The notes: generated from the letters alone by a model not told the origin. DNA of 64,000 bases from Lachnospiraceae bacterium (GCA_902363135.1 CABIZF010000002.1:1-64000); one strand, 5' to 3'. Counted from the first letter of the stretch, positions 7,312-16,728 are shown. A program made the numbers and translations.

Positions 7312-9294
7312 ATGAAAAGAAAAAAGGTTATTACTATGATTGCCGCTGCATTGGCATTTACCATGACTGTCTGTGGCAGTTCAACCGCAATTGCAGCATC
7401 AGAATTAACAGCGGAAAGCAAACCGGCTACCCAGTATACGATTGATGCAAATCAGGAAGTTTATGCATTGCTGGATTTTGAAGATACTACGGAGTTTGAG
7501 AATGCGACCAAAGGTCTGCTTGCTTCTCCGGATACTCTGGATATTTGTGATGAAAACGGGAAGGTTGTATGGAGTCAGGCGGCATATGCTTTTCTGGATC
7601 AGGACGCTCCGGATACAGCGAATCCCAGCCTTTGGAGAAATACACAGCTGAATCATATTTATGGCCTTTTTGAAGTAACCGATGGAATTTATCAGGTGCG
7701 TGGCTATGATATGTCCAATGTCACATTCATAAAAGGTGATACAGGATGGATTGTAGTAGATCCATTGATGAGTGTAGAGTGTGCACAAGCGGCTTTTGCC
7801 CTGGTGGAAGAGAATCTGGGAACTTTTCCTGTAAAGGCAGTGATCTACAGCCATTCCCATGTTGATCATTTCGGTGGAGTCAAGGGAATTGTTTCGGAAG
7901 AAGAGGTACAAGCCGGCAATGTGCAGGTACTTGCACCGGAAGGCTTTGAGAAGCATGCTGTCAGCGAGAATATTTATGCAGGTACTGCTATGGGACGAAG
8001 AGCAAGTTACCAGTATGGAACAATGCTTGAGGGTGGTGAAACAGGATCCCTTGCCATTGGTATTGGTATGGGACAGTCCAAGGGCAGCACAAGTTATATT
8101 TCTCCTACACTTGAAATCACACAAACCGGTGAGAAGCATACCATTGACGGAGTGGAAATTGAATTTCAGCTTACTCCGGGTACCGAAGCACCGGCAGAGA
8201 TGAACTTCTGGATTGGATCGAAAAATGCTTTGTGGATGGCTGAAAACTGTACAGGAACACTCCACAATCTGTATACACTTCGCGGAGCCCAGGTGCGTGA
8301 CGGAAATGCATGGGCAGAGTACATTATGGAATCTCTGGCTCTTTATGGTGATAAGGCAGATGTGGTATTCCAGTCCCATAACTGGCCACATTGGGGAAAT
8401 GACATTATTCAGGAATATATGATCAATACGGCAGCTGTATATAAGTTTATTAATGACCAGACATTGCTTTATATTAATGAAGGTTATACGGAAACAGAGA
8501 TTGCCAATATGATCCAGCTTCCCGAGGAACTGGAGAAAGTCTGGTATACCCGTCAGTATTACGGTACCGTTTCTCATAATTCGAAGGCAGTATATGAGAA
8601 ATATATGGGCTGGTATGATGCTAATCCTGTCCATCTTGCTGAACTTACACCATCGGATTATGCCAAAAAGCTGGTAGAATATTTCGGTGATACAGATGCG
8701 GTTCTTGAAAAAGCAAAAGAAGATTTTGCCAAGGGAGAATATCAGTGGGTAGCCCAGATTACCAATACGCTGGTTTTTGCTGATCCGGAAAATACGGATG
8801 CACGTTATCTGTGTGCGGATGCATTGGAGCAATTGGGATATCAGGCAGAATCAGGTCCATGGCGCAGTGCTTACCTTTGTGCCGCACAGGAACTGCGAAA
8901 TGGTACAAATACCGATGATGCAACACGAAGTAACGGTAACGGTGATGTTTTCTTGCATATGACACCGGATATGATTCTGGATTATCTGGGAATTTTTGTA
9001 GATACGACGAAGATTTCGGATCTGACCTTTACAGCAAATATTATATTGCCGGAAGGCAATTATGTACTCCGCGTGAAAAACGGCATACTTCTTTATCAAA
9101 AGGATACACAGGATCCGGATGCAGATGTAACATGGACTACAAAACGTGCCGGACTGTTATCTATTGTTCAGAAAAACGCAGAGAATGTTGCTGCCTTAAT
9201 CGAACAGGAGGGTGATGAGACCTGCCTGATGCGATTGATGGATGCGGTTACTGTTAGTTCAGAGTATAAATATTTTAATATTATTGAACCATAA
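7312..9294 (+). CDS. Secreted alkylsulfatase-like metallo-beta-lactamase-fold hydrolase
   Basis: 660 residues from ATG 7312, chosen for the GGGGGAAAG site and because it opens the signal peptide (MKRKKVITMIAAALAFTMTV, cleavage near AIAA). The MBL metal motif HSHVDHFGG lies at about 181-189. The order fits SdsA1-type alkylsulfatases: MBL domain to about 330, a helical dimerisation domain with a long Glu/Tyr-rich stretch, and an SCP2-like C-terminal domain from about 540 (DILGIF... to NIIEP). Such enzymes cleave alkyl or aryl sulfate esters outside the cytoplasm with two zinc ions. A Cys in the signal (TVCGSS) does not make a good lipobox. It stands alone, between repeat regions. Confidence 0.8.
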   Translation: MKRKKVITMIAAALAFTMTVCGSSTAIAASELTAESKPATQYTIDANQEVYALLDFEDTTEFENATKGLLASPDTLDICDENGKVVWSQAAYAFLDQDAPDTANPSLWRNTQLNHIYGLFEVTDGIYQVRGYDMSNVTFIKGDTGWIVVDPLMSVECAQAAFALVEENLGTFPVKAVIYSHSHVDHFGGVKGIVSEEEVQAGNVQVLAPEGFEKHAVSENIYAGTAMGRRASYQYGTMLEGGETGSLAIGIGMGQSKGSTSYISPTLEITQTGEKHTIDGVEIEFQLTPGTEAPAEMNFWIGSKNALWMAENCTGTLHNLYTLRGAQVRDGNAWAEYIMESLALYGDKADVVFQSHNWPHWGNDIIQEYMINTAAVYKFINDQTLLYINEGYTETEIANMIQLPEELEKVWYTRQYYGTVSHNSKAVYEKYMGWYDANPVHLAELTPSDYAKKLVEYFGDTDAVLEKAKEDFAKGEYQWVAQITNTLVFADPENTDARYLCADALEQLGYQAESGPWRSAYLCAAQELRNGTNTDDATRSNGNGDVFLHMTPDMILDYLGIFVDTTKISDLTFTANIILPEGNYVLRVKNGILLYQKDTQDPDADVTWTTKRAGLLSIVQKNAENVAALIEQEGDETCLMRLMDAVTVSSEYKYFNIIEP

Positions 9295-9314
9295 AGTTTT
9301 GGTGCCGGAAGCGT

Positions 9315-9346
9315 AACATGTCTGTTGAAGCAGGCATGTTCGTTTC
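9315..9346 (+). terminator. Terminator after alkylsulfatase-like gene
   Basis: AACATGTCTG, loop TTGAAG, CAGGCATGTT, then CGTTTC. Lies 20 bp past the stop; the T-run is weak. Confidence 0.5.
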
Positions 9347-9430
9347 TATAAGAAGTTCGCAGAGTATAAGAAAAAATCTTTTATAGCATAGCACAGATTT
9401 GATGTGTTACTGTAGGATAATTAAAAATTT

Positions 9431-9612
9431 AACCGAATCAAGCAAGTCCCCTGCTTCAATTGCGCAAAGCAATAAGCAGGGGACTTGCTTGATTCGGTTA
9501 TGACATATCATAAGGAGGGGCCCGCTTGCGGGAAGATTCCTTGTGATCCTACAAGTAGCGAAGCTAGGCCCTGTCAGCAGAGCTGCAGGGATGGATTGCG
9601 AATATCCGCTTG
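9431..9612 (+). repeat. Interspersed palindromic repeat, copy B
   Basis: Starts with a perfect 26-bp inverted repeat (9431-9456 with 9474-9499; arms begin AACCGAATCAAGC) around an inner ATTGC/GCAAT stem. Then come GACATATCATAAGGAGG, GTAGCGAAGCTAGGCCCTG, the hairpin GGCCCTGTCAGCAGAGCTGC-AGGG and the end word GATTGCGAATATCCGCTT. It is the best-formed copy. The rest of 9613-9841 shows only a short remnant ORF (SWERAARFQFMDG... ending 9719) and a promoter-like TGATAAAATAC before the next gene. Confidence 0.8.
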
Positions 9613-9841
9613 ACCAGAGATGGGAAATTGGATAGCTGGGAACGTGCTGCACGGTTTCAATTCATGGACGGAATGATAAAGGATGATGAAAATGAATGGG
9701 TTAGTTGCACAAAAATTTGACTCGATTACAATGAATGATTTTATGGGAATGCAAAATTATGATAAAATACATTATAGAGACAGAAAGAGATAAGCCAATG
9801 AAACATCATATAATTGATGGAATTTACTGGAGGTGTCTGAG

Positions 9842-12800
9842 ATGAGAGTTGATAATATTAACATGCTTAACGATACAATGGCTATAATGGATAGAGGTTA
9901 TTACGAAGTAAATGGAAAGCGAGTAAACCTGAAGCTTTCCGAAAAAGAAAGAAAAGAAATATTCGTATTTCTGCCAAAGGATGTAAAGCGAATTGCTGAT
10001 AACAAGGATTTTCAGCATGTTCATGTAATGGGAAGGATTGGTGTTGGCTGTGTTAACATGGATTCTTATTCCCTGGCAATCAAAAGATATTCGGATTGCT
10101 CATATATGTTCAGTAAGAAATCAAAACCGATTCTTGTACTGAATCTTGCAAATCCAGTAAATCCAGGTGGCGGTGTACGCCGCGGATCAAAGGCCCAGGA
10201 AGAAGATCTCTGCAGAAAAAGTTCGCTTCTGTTATCACTGGAGAGCTTGGAGGCGTCTGTATATTATAAATACAATAAATCTTTGAATACTTACATGGGA
10301 TCGGATGCAGTTATGATCACTCCTCAGGTTGAAATTATCAAGGATGAAAATGGTGATTTGCTGGATGAGAGCGTTATAGTATCCGTTATGACATGTGCTG
10401 CACCAATGTTGAGAGACGGCATGGAGGGACTGACCGATCAGGAATATCGGGATATGGTTTATGGCCGTATTACCGGAATGCTGAAGGTGGCCGCATATCT
10501 CGGGTATGAAGTTCTGATTCTGGGTGCATTCGGATGTGGAGCATTTTCAAATGATGCCCATGTCGTTTCAGACCTGTTTTATAAGGCACTGAAGGAATTT
10601 GATTATGATGGAATGAAGGCAAAAGATTTTTTCCGCAGAATCGATTTCGCCGTGCTCAGCCGTTCTGCAGATCAATATAATTATAAAGAATTTGCCAGAA
10701 ACTTCAGTGATTTTTATCGTGAAGAAGATGCGGAAGATGTTGCGGATGCTCTTGAGAGAGTAAAGGAGACGGAAGTAAACCTGGATAGAATCAGAGGAAG
10801 CCTTGTTGGTGGAGCAATTGGCGATGCTTTGGGATATGCGGTTGAATTTCTGCAGGAGGACCAGATATTCAGAAAGTATGGCTCTGAGGGAATTACCGAA
10901 TACGATCTGGTGAATGGTAAGGCTCTGATCTCAGATGATACTCAGATGACATTATTTACTGCAAATGGAATACTGGTAGGTGATACCAGATTATCTATGC
11001 GCGGTATCGGAGGTGATCCAAAAGCCTATGTTCCAAATGCATATCTTGATTGGTTGAAGACTCAGGAATCGGATATTAACAGTGTAAATCATCATGAGCG
11101 ATATACAGAAAAGGGTGGATATTCATGGTTGCTGGATGTTCCGGAACTGTATGTTAGACGTGCACCCGGTAATACCTGCCTCTCTGCACTGGAAACTAGG
11201 GCAAAAGAGGGCTATGTAGGTAGCTTTATCAACAGTCCGATTAATAGAAGCAAGGGATGTGGCGGTATTATGCGTATCGCACCATTAGCTTTGAAATACA
11301 GGTCGGGTGAGAATTTTTATGGAGATATAGAGCAGATTGATATGGAAGCGGCAGAGCTTTCTGCCATTACCCATAGCCATTCTCTTGGATATATGCCATC
11401 AGCTGTAGTCAGCCATATCATAAGCAGAATTCTTTGCTCATATGACGAAATGAGCTTAAAGGATATGGTTCTTGAAGCAAGAGATTCTGTTTCAAAGCTT
11501 TTTGCCGGAGATAAGAATCTTCCGGTACTCGTTGATATTATTAACAGAGCTGTTCGATTGTCTGAAAAAGCTGACGCTGATGATCTGGATAATATCCATG
11601 CCTTAGGTGAGGGCTGGGTTGCAGAAGAAACCTTGGGAATTGCACTGTATTGTGCGCTCAAATACCAAAATGATTTCTCAAAGGCCATGATTACCGCAGT
11701 CAACCATAAAGGAGACAGTGATTCCACAGGTGCCGTTACAGGAAACATTCTCGGAGCACTGATTGGATATACTGCAATTGATAGTAAATGGAAAAAGAAC
11801 CTGGAACTCCTGGATGTGATCCTGGAGGTTGCGGATGATTTATGCCACGGCTGTCAGATGTCCGAATATAGTCATTATCAGGATCCGGCGTGGATTACAA
11901 AATATATGCATATGCATCGCTATCATAAACCAAAGAAAAATCCTGAGTACACATTTTTCTGGCTGGACAATGAGAAATACGGTGAGTTCAGCAACTGGTA
12001 TCAGAGAGAATTTGTGATTGATGATTTTCGTTATTTCTGTGTTGAACAGTATATGATGGCGCAGAAGGCAAAGCTGTTTCATGATTCTGTACGATATACG
12101 GCAATTATTCGTGCGAATTCTCCGAGAGGCTGCAAAGCATTGGGCAAGCAGGTAACACCATTTGACGCTAAGGTGTGGGATGCAGTTAAATATGATATCG
12201 TAAAAGCCGGAAATAAAGCAAAGTTTGAACAGAATCCGGATCTTATGAAATTGCTTTTATCAACAGGTGACAGTATCATGGCAGAAGCGAGCCCAAAGGA
12301 TGAGATATGGGGTATAGCACTTGATGCTGAAACTGCAAAGCAGATGGATCCTGAAAAGTGGCCGGGCCAGAATCTGTTAGGAAAAATCCTGATGGAGCTT
12401 AGAGCAGAGTTCAGAACAGATCAGACCGGATCACCGGCAACCGAGCTTCGAATGATCAAAGGCGATATTACAGAGCAGTCAGATGTGGAAGCAATCGTAA
12501 ATGCTGCCAATACCAGTCTTTTAGGTGGCGGTGGTGTCGATGGTGCTATTCACAGAGCTGCAGGAAGACAGCTGCTGGAAGAGTGCCGAAAGCTGAATGG
12601 CTGTAGAACCGGCGAAGCAAAGCTGACCGGTGCATATAAGCTGCCTTGTAAGTACATTATTCATACGGTAGGGCCGATCTGGCATGGCGGCAATCAGGAC
12701 GAGGAGAAGCTTTTAGCAGATTGCTATAGAAATTCCCTTCAGATAGCTGTTGATCAGGGTATACGCAGTGTAGCATTCCCATCTATTTCTACAGGTGTTT

Positions 12801-13021
12801 ACAGCTTTCCTAAAGATAAGGCAGCCGGTATAGCTTTGAGAGCAGTAAATCAGTTTGTCGAAGCAAATCCGGGAAAAATGCACCTTATTGAATGGGTGCT
12901 GTTTGATGATGATACGCTGAGTGTTTATAAGGATGCGTTAAGCAAGCTTCAGATAAGTAAAATCGTGGGTACACCGATGTTGGATTCGATTAACATGATG
13001 TTGAGAGACGGACTTGTATGA
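9842..13021 (+). CDS. Four-domain ADP-ribose eraser: PARG-like, ARH/DraG-like, NADAR, macrodomain
   Basis: 1059 residues; ATG 9842 chosen because GGAGG lies 8 bp upstream. Domain 1 (about 1-290) is a TIGR02452 / microbial PARG catalytic domain: [20 protein letters not shown] gives the PARG signature GGG-x7-QEE, and [12 protein letters not shown] follows near 228. Domain 2 (about 313-680) is a DraG/ARH ADP-ribosylglycohydrolase: [40 protein letters not shown] carry the metal acids. Domain 3 (about 700-860) is NADAR/YbiA-like: [44 protein letters not shown]. Domain 4 (about 868-1040) is a macrodomain: [38 protein letters not shown]. All four act on ADP-ribose linked to proteins, nucleobases or as free metabolites. 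No signal peptide, so cytosolic. No ADP-ribosyltransferase lies nearby. Active-site motifs look intact in each domain. Confidence 0.9.
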   Translation: MRVDNINMLNDTMAIMDRGYYEVNGKRVNLKLSEKERKEIFVFLPKDVKRIADNKDFQHVHVMGRIGVGCVNMDSYSLAIKRYSDCSYMFSKKSKPILVLNLANPVNPGGGVRRGSKAQEEDLCRKSSLLLSLESLEASVYYKYNKSLNTYMGSDAVMITPQVEIIKDENGDLLDESVIVSVMTCAAPMLRDGMEGLTDQEYRDMVYGRITGMLKVAAYLGYEVLILGAFGCGAFSNDAHVVSDLFYKALKEFDYDGMKAKDFFRRIDFAVLSRSADQYNYKEFARNFSDFYREEDAEDVADALERVKETEVNLDRIRGSLVGGAIGDALGYAVEFLQEDQIFRKYGSEGITEYDLVNGKALISDDTQMTLFTANGILVGDTRLSMRGIGGDPKAYVPNAYLDWLKTQESDINSVNHHERYTEKGGYSWLLDVPELYVRRAPGNTCLSALETRAKEGYVGSFINSPINRSKGCGGIMRIAPLALKYRSGENFYGDIEQIDMEAAELSAITHSHSLGYMPSAVVSHIISRILCSYDEMSLKDMVLEARDSVSKLFAGDKNLPVLVDIINRAVRLSEKADADDLDNIHALGEGWVAEETLGIALYCALKYQNDFSKAMITAVNHKGDSDSTGAVTGNILGALIGYTAIDSKWKKNLELLDVILEVADDLCHGCQMSEYSHYQDPAWITKYMHMHRYHKPKKNPEYTFFWLDNEKYGEFSNWYQREFVIDDFRYFCVEQYMMAQKAKLFHDSVRYTAIIRANSPRGCKALGKQVTPFDAKVWDAVKYDIVKAGNKAKFEQNPDLMKLLLSTGDSIMAEASPKDEIWGIALDAETAKQMDPEKWPGQNLLGKILMELRAEFRTDQTGSPATELRMIKGDITEQSDVEAIVNAANTSLLGGGGVDGAIHRAAGRQLLEECRKLNGCRTGEAKLTGAYKLPCKYIIHTVGPIWHGGNQDEEKLLADCYRNSLQIAVDQGIRSVAFPSISTGVYSFPKDKAAGIALRAVNQFVEANPGKMHLIEWVLFDDDTLSVYKDALSKLQISKIVGTPMLDSINMMLRDGLV

Positions 13022-13065
13022 TATAATCGATCTTGTTGCTTTAGATCCGAGATGCTTATCCGAAA

Positions 13066-13152
13066 ATGATTATTGCACGAACCAAACATCCAAAATATAG
13101 CTGTGAAGGAATCGAGATTCAAGATATAGCTGATTGGTTGTTACAAGAATAA
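13066..13152 (+). other. Short remnant ORF, unrecognised
   Basis: 28 codons ([28 protein letters not shown]). No ribosome binding site is evident. It resembles the tail of a larger protein, but the source is not known. The rest of 13022-13275 holds nothing else clear. Confidence 0.2.
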
Positions 13153-13275
13153 GCAAGGAGTTTGAGGGGTACGATCAGTCTGTTCAAACGAAAAAATAAT
13201 ATATTTTATGGCAAAAGTGGAAAAACCATTCGCAAAACAATATAATATATGGATGAAATGGAGATGGGACATGTG

Positions 13276-13962
13276 ATGAAAATTACTTACATTAACCACA
13301 GTGGATTTTTAATTGAGACCAGAGACTGCTACTATATTTTTGACTATTACAGGGGTGAATTACCGCACCTTGACAAGGAAAAAGAGGTAATCGTCTTTTG
13401 CAGTCATTTCCATGAGGATCATTTTAATCCACAAATCTTTGAGATTCTTGATGATTTGGGGATGACTTATCAGGCAGTTTTGGCGAATGATATACGAAAA
13501 AGGAACCATTTATCGGATATGAAGATCACATATGTTTATCATGATCAAACTTATAATCTGGATAATGAAACCAAAGTCTACACATTGCTGTCTAACGATA
13601 GTGGTGTCGCATTTATTGTCAAAGCAAAGGAGGGTACCATTTATCATGCCGGTGATTTAAACGACTGGTATTGGGATGGTGAGCCGAAAGCTGACAATCA
13701 GAGACTTACTTCAGCATATCGTGCGGAGATCAGGAAAATCAAGGGTATGCATTTTGACGCTGCATTTGTTCCCTTGGATCCGAGACAGGGAGATCATTAT
13801 GCCGACGGGATGCTGTATTTCCTTAAAAATGTAGATTGCAATGTCATTTTTCCAATGCATTACTGGAATGATGCCAATGTAATTAAGCGGTTTATTACTG
13901 AATATCCGCAATATAAGTCACGCATTAGAAACACAGAATGTACAAAAGGAGAAAAACTATGA
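13276..13962 (+). CDS. MBL-fold metal-dependent hydrolase (UlaG-like)
   Basis: About 228 residues from ATG 13276 (MKITYINHSGFLIETRDCYY); the ORF can be opened at 13249, but that start has no ribosome binding site. Metal-site motifs: CSHFHEDHFNPQ (about 48-59), GDLNDWYWDG and a late MHYWND. UlaG/RNase Z-type beta-lactamase folds with HxHxDH hydrolyse phosphoesters or lactones; the substrate is unknown. It follows the ADP-ribose gene by about 250 bp with degraded sequence between, so co-function is a guess. A repeat copy starts one base after its stop. Confidence 0.7.
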   Translation: MKITYINHSGFLIETRDCYYIFDYYRGELPHLDKEKEVIVFCSHFHEDHFNPQIFEILDDLGMTYQAVLANDIRKRNHLSDMKITYVYHDQTYNLDNETKVYTLLSNDSGVAFIVKAKEGTIYHAGDLNDWYWDGEPKADNQRLTSAYRAEIRKIKGMHFDAAFVPLDPRQGDHYADGMLYFLKNVDCNVIFPMHYWNDANVIKRFITEYPQYKSRIRNTECTKGEKL

Positions 13963-13963
13963 A

Positions 13964-14205
13964 ATTTAACCGAATCAAGCAAGTCCCCTGCTTCAATTGC
14001 GCAAAGCAATAAGCAGTGGGGTGGGACTTGCTTGTATCAGGAGTGGTGCAAGCCACTCCTGATAAGCTGCGAAGCAGCATTCGGTTATGACATATCATAA
14101 GGAGAGGGGCCCGCTTGCGGGAAGATTCCTTGTGACCTTACAGGTAGCGAAGCTAGGCCCTGTCAGCAGAGCTGCAGGGATGGATTGCGAATATCCGCTT
14201 GACGA
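13964..14205 (+). repeat. Interspersed palindromic repeat, copy C
   Basis: Same order as copy B, but the right arm of the long stem is altered (AAGCAGTGGGGTGGGACTTG) and an extra hairpin follows (ATCAGGAGTGG, loop, CCACTCCTGAT) before AAGCTGCGAAGCAGCATTCG. It then has the GGCCCTG...CAGGG hairpin and the GATTGCGAATATCCGCTT end. The left arm begins a few bases after the MBL gene stop. The IS605 element begins about 40 bp after the repeat. Confidence 0.8.
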
Positions 14206-14247
14206 TGATTCATGAAAACTACAATGTATCAGACCTGGACCGATCTA

Positions 14248-14406
14248 GTGACATGCTCCCACCACTTAAATCCCAGATTTTGAAGTGGGGGCTTCTTGCT
14301 CAATGGCTCTATTGAGCCAAGTATCTACAAGCTATCCTCGCGTGCCCCGCGATTTTTTGCCCGGACACGGGCGTATTTTATTACTTATTGTCCGGATACG
14401 GACAGT
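14248..14406 (-). ncRNA. Predicted omega RNA of IS605-like element
   Basis: The region after the tnpB stop forms the same hairpins as 402-563. In this family the tnpB 3' end plus right end is processed into a guide RNA whose guide is the flank outside the right end. Here that would begin TAGATCGGTCCAGGTC (minus strand, from 14247 downward). The boundaries are by analogy with characterised IS200/IS605 elements. Confidence 0.55.
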
Positions 14407-15510
14407 TTATGCTGCCAGCATCCTTCTTGCTTCTTCACGGATATTGATCGCTGCATTTCGATCTCTGTCCATCTCATTTCCACACAAACAGCGGTAAACT
14501 CTTTCGGATAATTTCAGCTCTTTTTTTATCTTTCCGCATTTACTGCATTTTTTGCTTGAAGGGAAAAAGCGGTCTACCTTTACTAATTCTTTTCCCTTCC
14601 AGGCAAGCTTATAATCCAGCATGTTCCGGAACATCCCGTATCCATTATCCTGTACACTTTTCCCAAAATGCAGACACTGGCTCATCGCTTTCATATCAAT
14701 ATCTTCTACCGCGACTATATCGTACTGGTCTGTGATCCTGCGGCTCAGTTTATGCAGATAGTCTCTTCTCTGGCTTCGTATTTTTTCATGGCACCTGGCA
14801 ACTTTCTTTTTCTGCCGCACATAATTGCGGCTCCCTTTTACACATCTCGACAGTTTACGCTGTTCCCTTACCAGCCTTTTTTCATTTTTTCTGAAGAATC
14901 CTGCTTCTTCCATCTCAATCTCTTCTGAAAACACTGCCATCCCCTGCATCGCATAATCAATCCCAAGTATTTTGGCGTTGCTGTAATCCTTATCTGCTGT
15001 TTGGTTTTCGCAGCTGTATCCTTCATACAGCAGACTTGCAAAATACTTTCCGGATGGCTCCATACTGACTGTCACTGATTTCAGACGGCAGTTTTCTGCA
15101 GGCTCCCTGTGTTTTTTCATGGGGACCCATTTTAATTTTGGAAGCCGGATCCGGCTTCCTTCTACCAGAATATTTCCGTTGACCACATTTGTTGTGTAGC
15201 TGTTTTTAGAGTGATGTTTTGACTTGAAACGTGGAAATCCAACCTTCTGATCACGGAAAAAGTTTTTATATGCTTTCTCCAGATGAAGCTGAACATTTGC
15301 CAGTGCTAGCGAATCTACTTCTTTCAGAAACGGATACGCCTTTTTATACATAGCTGGTGTATTCTTTAACATCTTCTTTGTCTTTTTATACTCCTGGATC
15401 TTATCATTAAGCATCTGGTTGTACAGAAAACGACAGCAGCCAAATGTTTTTCCAAGGAGTATCTTCTGTTCTTCTGTTGGATAAATACGGTAACGATATG
15501 CTATGTTCAA
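14407..15510 (-). CDS. tnpB: TnpB RNA-guided nuclease
   Basis: 367 residues, a usual length for the shorter TnpB proteins. The RuvC triad is complete: D185 in ILGIDYAMQG, E269 in VEDIDMKAM, D350 in DRDRNAAINI. The zinc ribbon is present (CSKCG...CLCG). The N-terminal part (YRYRIYPTEEQK, LYNQMLNDKI, GFPRFKSK) is the usual wedge/REC region. TnpB cuts DNA at the donor joint using omega RNA and so helps retain the element. It overlaps the end of tnpA by 4 bp (ATGA type). It is intact although its partner is broken, so it may persist by itself. Confidence 0.9.
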   Translation of the reverse strand: MNIAYRYRIYPTEEQKILLGKTFGCCRFLYNQMLNDKIQEYKKTKKMLKNTPAMYKKAYPFLKEVDSLALANVQLHLEKAYKNFFRDQKVGFPRFKSKHHSKNSYTTNVVNGNILVEGSRIRLPKLKWVPMKKHREPAENCRLKSVTVSMEPSGKYFASLLYEGYSCENQTADKDYSNAKILGIDYAMQGMAVFSEEIEMEEAGFFRKNEKRLVREQRKLSRCVKGSRNYVRQKKKVARCHEKIRSQRRDYLHKLSRRITDQYDIVAVEDIDMKAMSQCLHFGKSVQDNGYGMFRNMLDYKLAWKGKELVKVDRFFPSSKKCSKCGKIKKELKLSERVYRCLCGNEMDRDRNAAINIREEARRMLAA

Positions 15511-15914
15511 TGCTTTTTCTCTCCCTGGGTTTCGATGTATTGACAGATTACTTCTACTGGTGCCCCTCCTTCCATCAAAAGGCAGAAACTCTGGATCCAG
15601 AATGCTTCCTTCCAGAGTTTTTCCCGGATTTCCGGATACTCTTTTTTCAGCAACCTGCTACTGGCACTTTTATAAGCATTGATAAATTTACTAAGTTCCG
15701 TTTCAGGTTGTGCACAAAACATTACATGCACATGATCAATATCATGATTCCATTCCTCCAAAACAATTCCATACCATGGAGCAATATATTCCTATATTTC
15801 TTTTGCTCTTTCTGAAATTGGATCATTGCTAACTTTTCTTCGATATTTTACCGCCATAATCAGGTGATAATACATCAAATATACTGAATGTGCACTGTGG
15901 TCTGTTTTTTCCAT
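15507..15914 (-). pseudogene. tnpA: TnpA (Y1 transposase) with in-frame amber stop
   Basis: The frame starts at ATG 15914 (MEKTDHSAHSVYLMYYHLIM AVKYRRKV) and runs 136 codons to a stop overlapping tnpB. Codon 41 is TAG (15792-15794), which interrupts the frame. Beyond it are the HUH motif HVHVM and the tyrosine helix (EVICQYIETQG). A full Y1 transposase is about 130-150 residues, so only the stop is wrong. A second start (TTG 15761) would yield just 84 residues without the N-terminal strand. Confidence 0.85.
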
Positions 15915-15962
15915 AGAATCAGTCCTTTTTTTGAAGTATTTATTTTATAGACTGATTCTATG
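15912..15962 (-). promoter_or_regulatory. Inverted repeat covering tnpA ribosome binding site and start
   Basis: CATAGAATCAGTC (15912-15924) and GACTGATTCTATG (15950-15962) are perfect 13-bp inverted repeats with a 25-base loop. In the transcript the AUG of tnpA is inside the stem and AAAGGA lies at its edge, so translation would be masked. IS200 tnpA is known to be kept low by a similar leader hairpin. Confidence 0.6.
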
Positions 15963-16143
15963 TACCAAGCTGCTACGCAGCGGCTTGCCAACTGACTCTC
16001 TTTATGATACATTTTTCATATAGGGAAATTGCATCATAATTTTCTGCTAATTTGCAAAATTGTTTCTTTTTCTAATTCAAGTTATATAGCAAATTATCAG
16101 AAAATAAGTTCGCAGTTTGGTACAATTGGAAAGAATCACATTC

Positions 16144-16180
16144 AGAGCAGTTCCAGTTTTTCGCAGAACTGCTCTTTTTG
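16144..16180 (+). terminator. Strong hairpin with T-run
   Basis: AGAGCAGTTC, 12-base loop, GAACTGCTCT, then TTTTGTTT. No intact gene on the plus strand precedes it, so it terminates transcription of a lost gene or protects the downstream unit from readthrough. The rest of 15991-16177 shows nothing else. Confidence 0.7.
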
Positions 16181-16618
16181 TTTGCTCTGAATCTGATACT
16201 TTCCTACTTTCCTAATGAATTATACCATGAATCACATTACAGAACAAGCGTTCTTTTTTTTGTTTGCAATTCATCTCCCACCTGTAGAGGACGGAGAATT
16301 CTTGCTATATATTATGTTAAATTTTACAACGAGGCCCTTGATCTGCACGAAGTGAGAAGAAAAACCACCGATGATTTTATCATTGTGTATCTGAGTAACG
16401 ATGTAAGTGATTTTGAGTTGGAACTTACCTGGCTTAAAGATCATCCACAGCCATATAATCTGGGTGAATGCGAATTCCATCTGGCATTTCAGGCGGAGGA
16501 TTACGAGGCAGCACACAAGAAGCACAAAGAGATGGGGTGCATTTGCTTCGAGAATGAAGCAATGGGAATTTATTTTATCGTAGATCCGGATGGCTACTGG
16601 CTTGAGATTCTGCCGTAA
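16178..16618 (+). pseudogene. Glyoxalase-I-like (VOC) protein, 5' truncated
   Basis: Family similarity begins only at about 16296 (VKFYNEALDLHEVRRKTTDD) and runs to the usual end ITDPDGYxxE-like segment (IVDPDGYWLEILP). The first beta strand with its metal ligand (normally HTxxRVxDxxKS) is replaced by unrelated sequence, although the frame stays open upstream. LELTWLKDHPQPYNLGECEF and HLAFQAEDYEAAHKKHKEMG are lactoylglutathione-lyase-like. Probably inactive. Confidence 0.65.
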
Positions 16619-16646
16619 AGCTATTAGTTCTATAAGAAAAAAGTGC

Positions 16647-16675
16647 TTGACAAAACAATAGCAGCGGTGTATATT
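16647..16675 (+). promoter_or_regulatory. Promoter of tetR
   Basis: TTGACA (16647-16652), 17-base spacer, TATATT (16670-16675): a near-consensus sigma-A promoter. The palindromic operator begins 7 bp downstream of the -10. Confidence 0.75.
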
Positions 16676-16681
16676 TCAACA

Positions 16682-16694
16682 TGAACATCGTTCA
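16682..16694. promoter_or_regulatory. Palindromic operator O1 (TGAACATCGTTCA)
   Basis: TGAACATCGTTCA lies at the expected transcription start of the TetR gene. Its exact reverse complement occurs at 17329-17341, in front of the membrane protein gene. It is most simply the binding site of the TetR protein encoded between them. Confidence 0.65.
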
Positions 16695-16728
16695 ACATGA
16701 ATTATGAAGAGCCATCGGAGGTAAGAAG

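Larger units (their letters stand above)
14248..15990 (-). mobile_element. IS200/IS605-family element, tnpA broken, tnpB intact
   Basis: On the minus strand it reads left end, tnpA, tnpB, right end. The left-end hairpin is CAAGCTGCT, loop, AGCGGCTTG (15966-15987). The right end carries the CCACCACTTAAA/TTGAAGTGGGGG stem and terminates CATGTCAC (GTGACATG from 14248 on the plus strand). No terminal inverted repeats or target duplications are expected for this family. The exact left boundary is approximate. Confidence 0.85.

Noticed and set aside
7405..8832. 475-codon minus-strand ORF over the alkylsulfatase-like gene
   Set aside because: The plus-strand gene has a signal peptide, metal motif and full family length; the reverse frame shows Cys/His/Ile-rich shadow composition.
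9431..14205. Composite transposon bounded by the repeat copies
   Set aside because: No transposase or terminal duplication is associated with the repeats; kept only as a cassette hypothesis.
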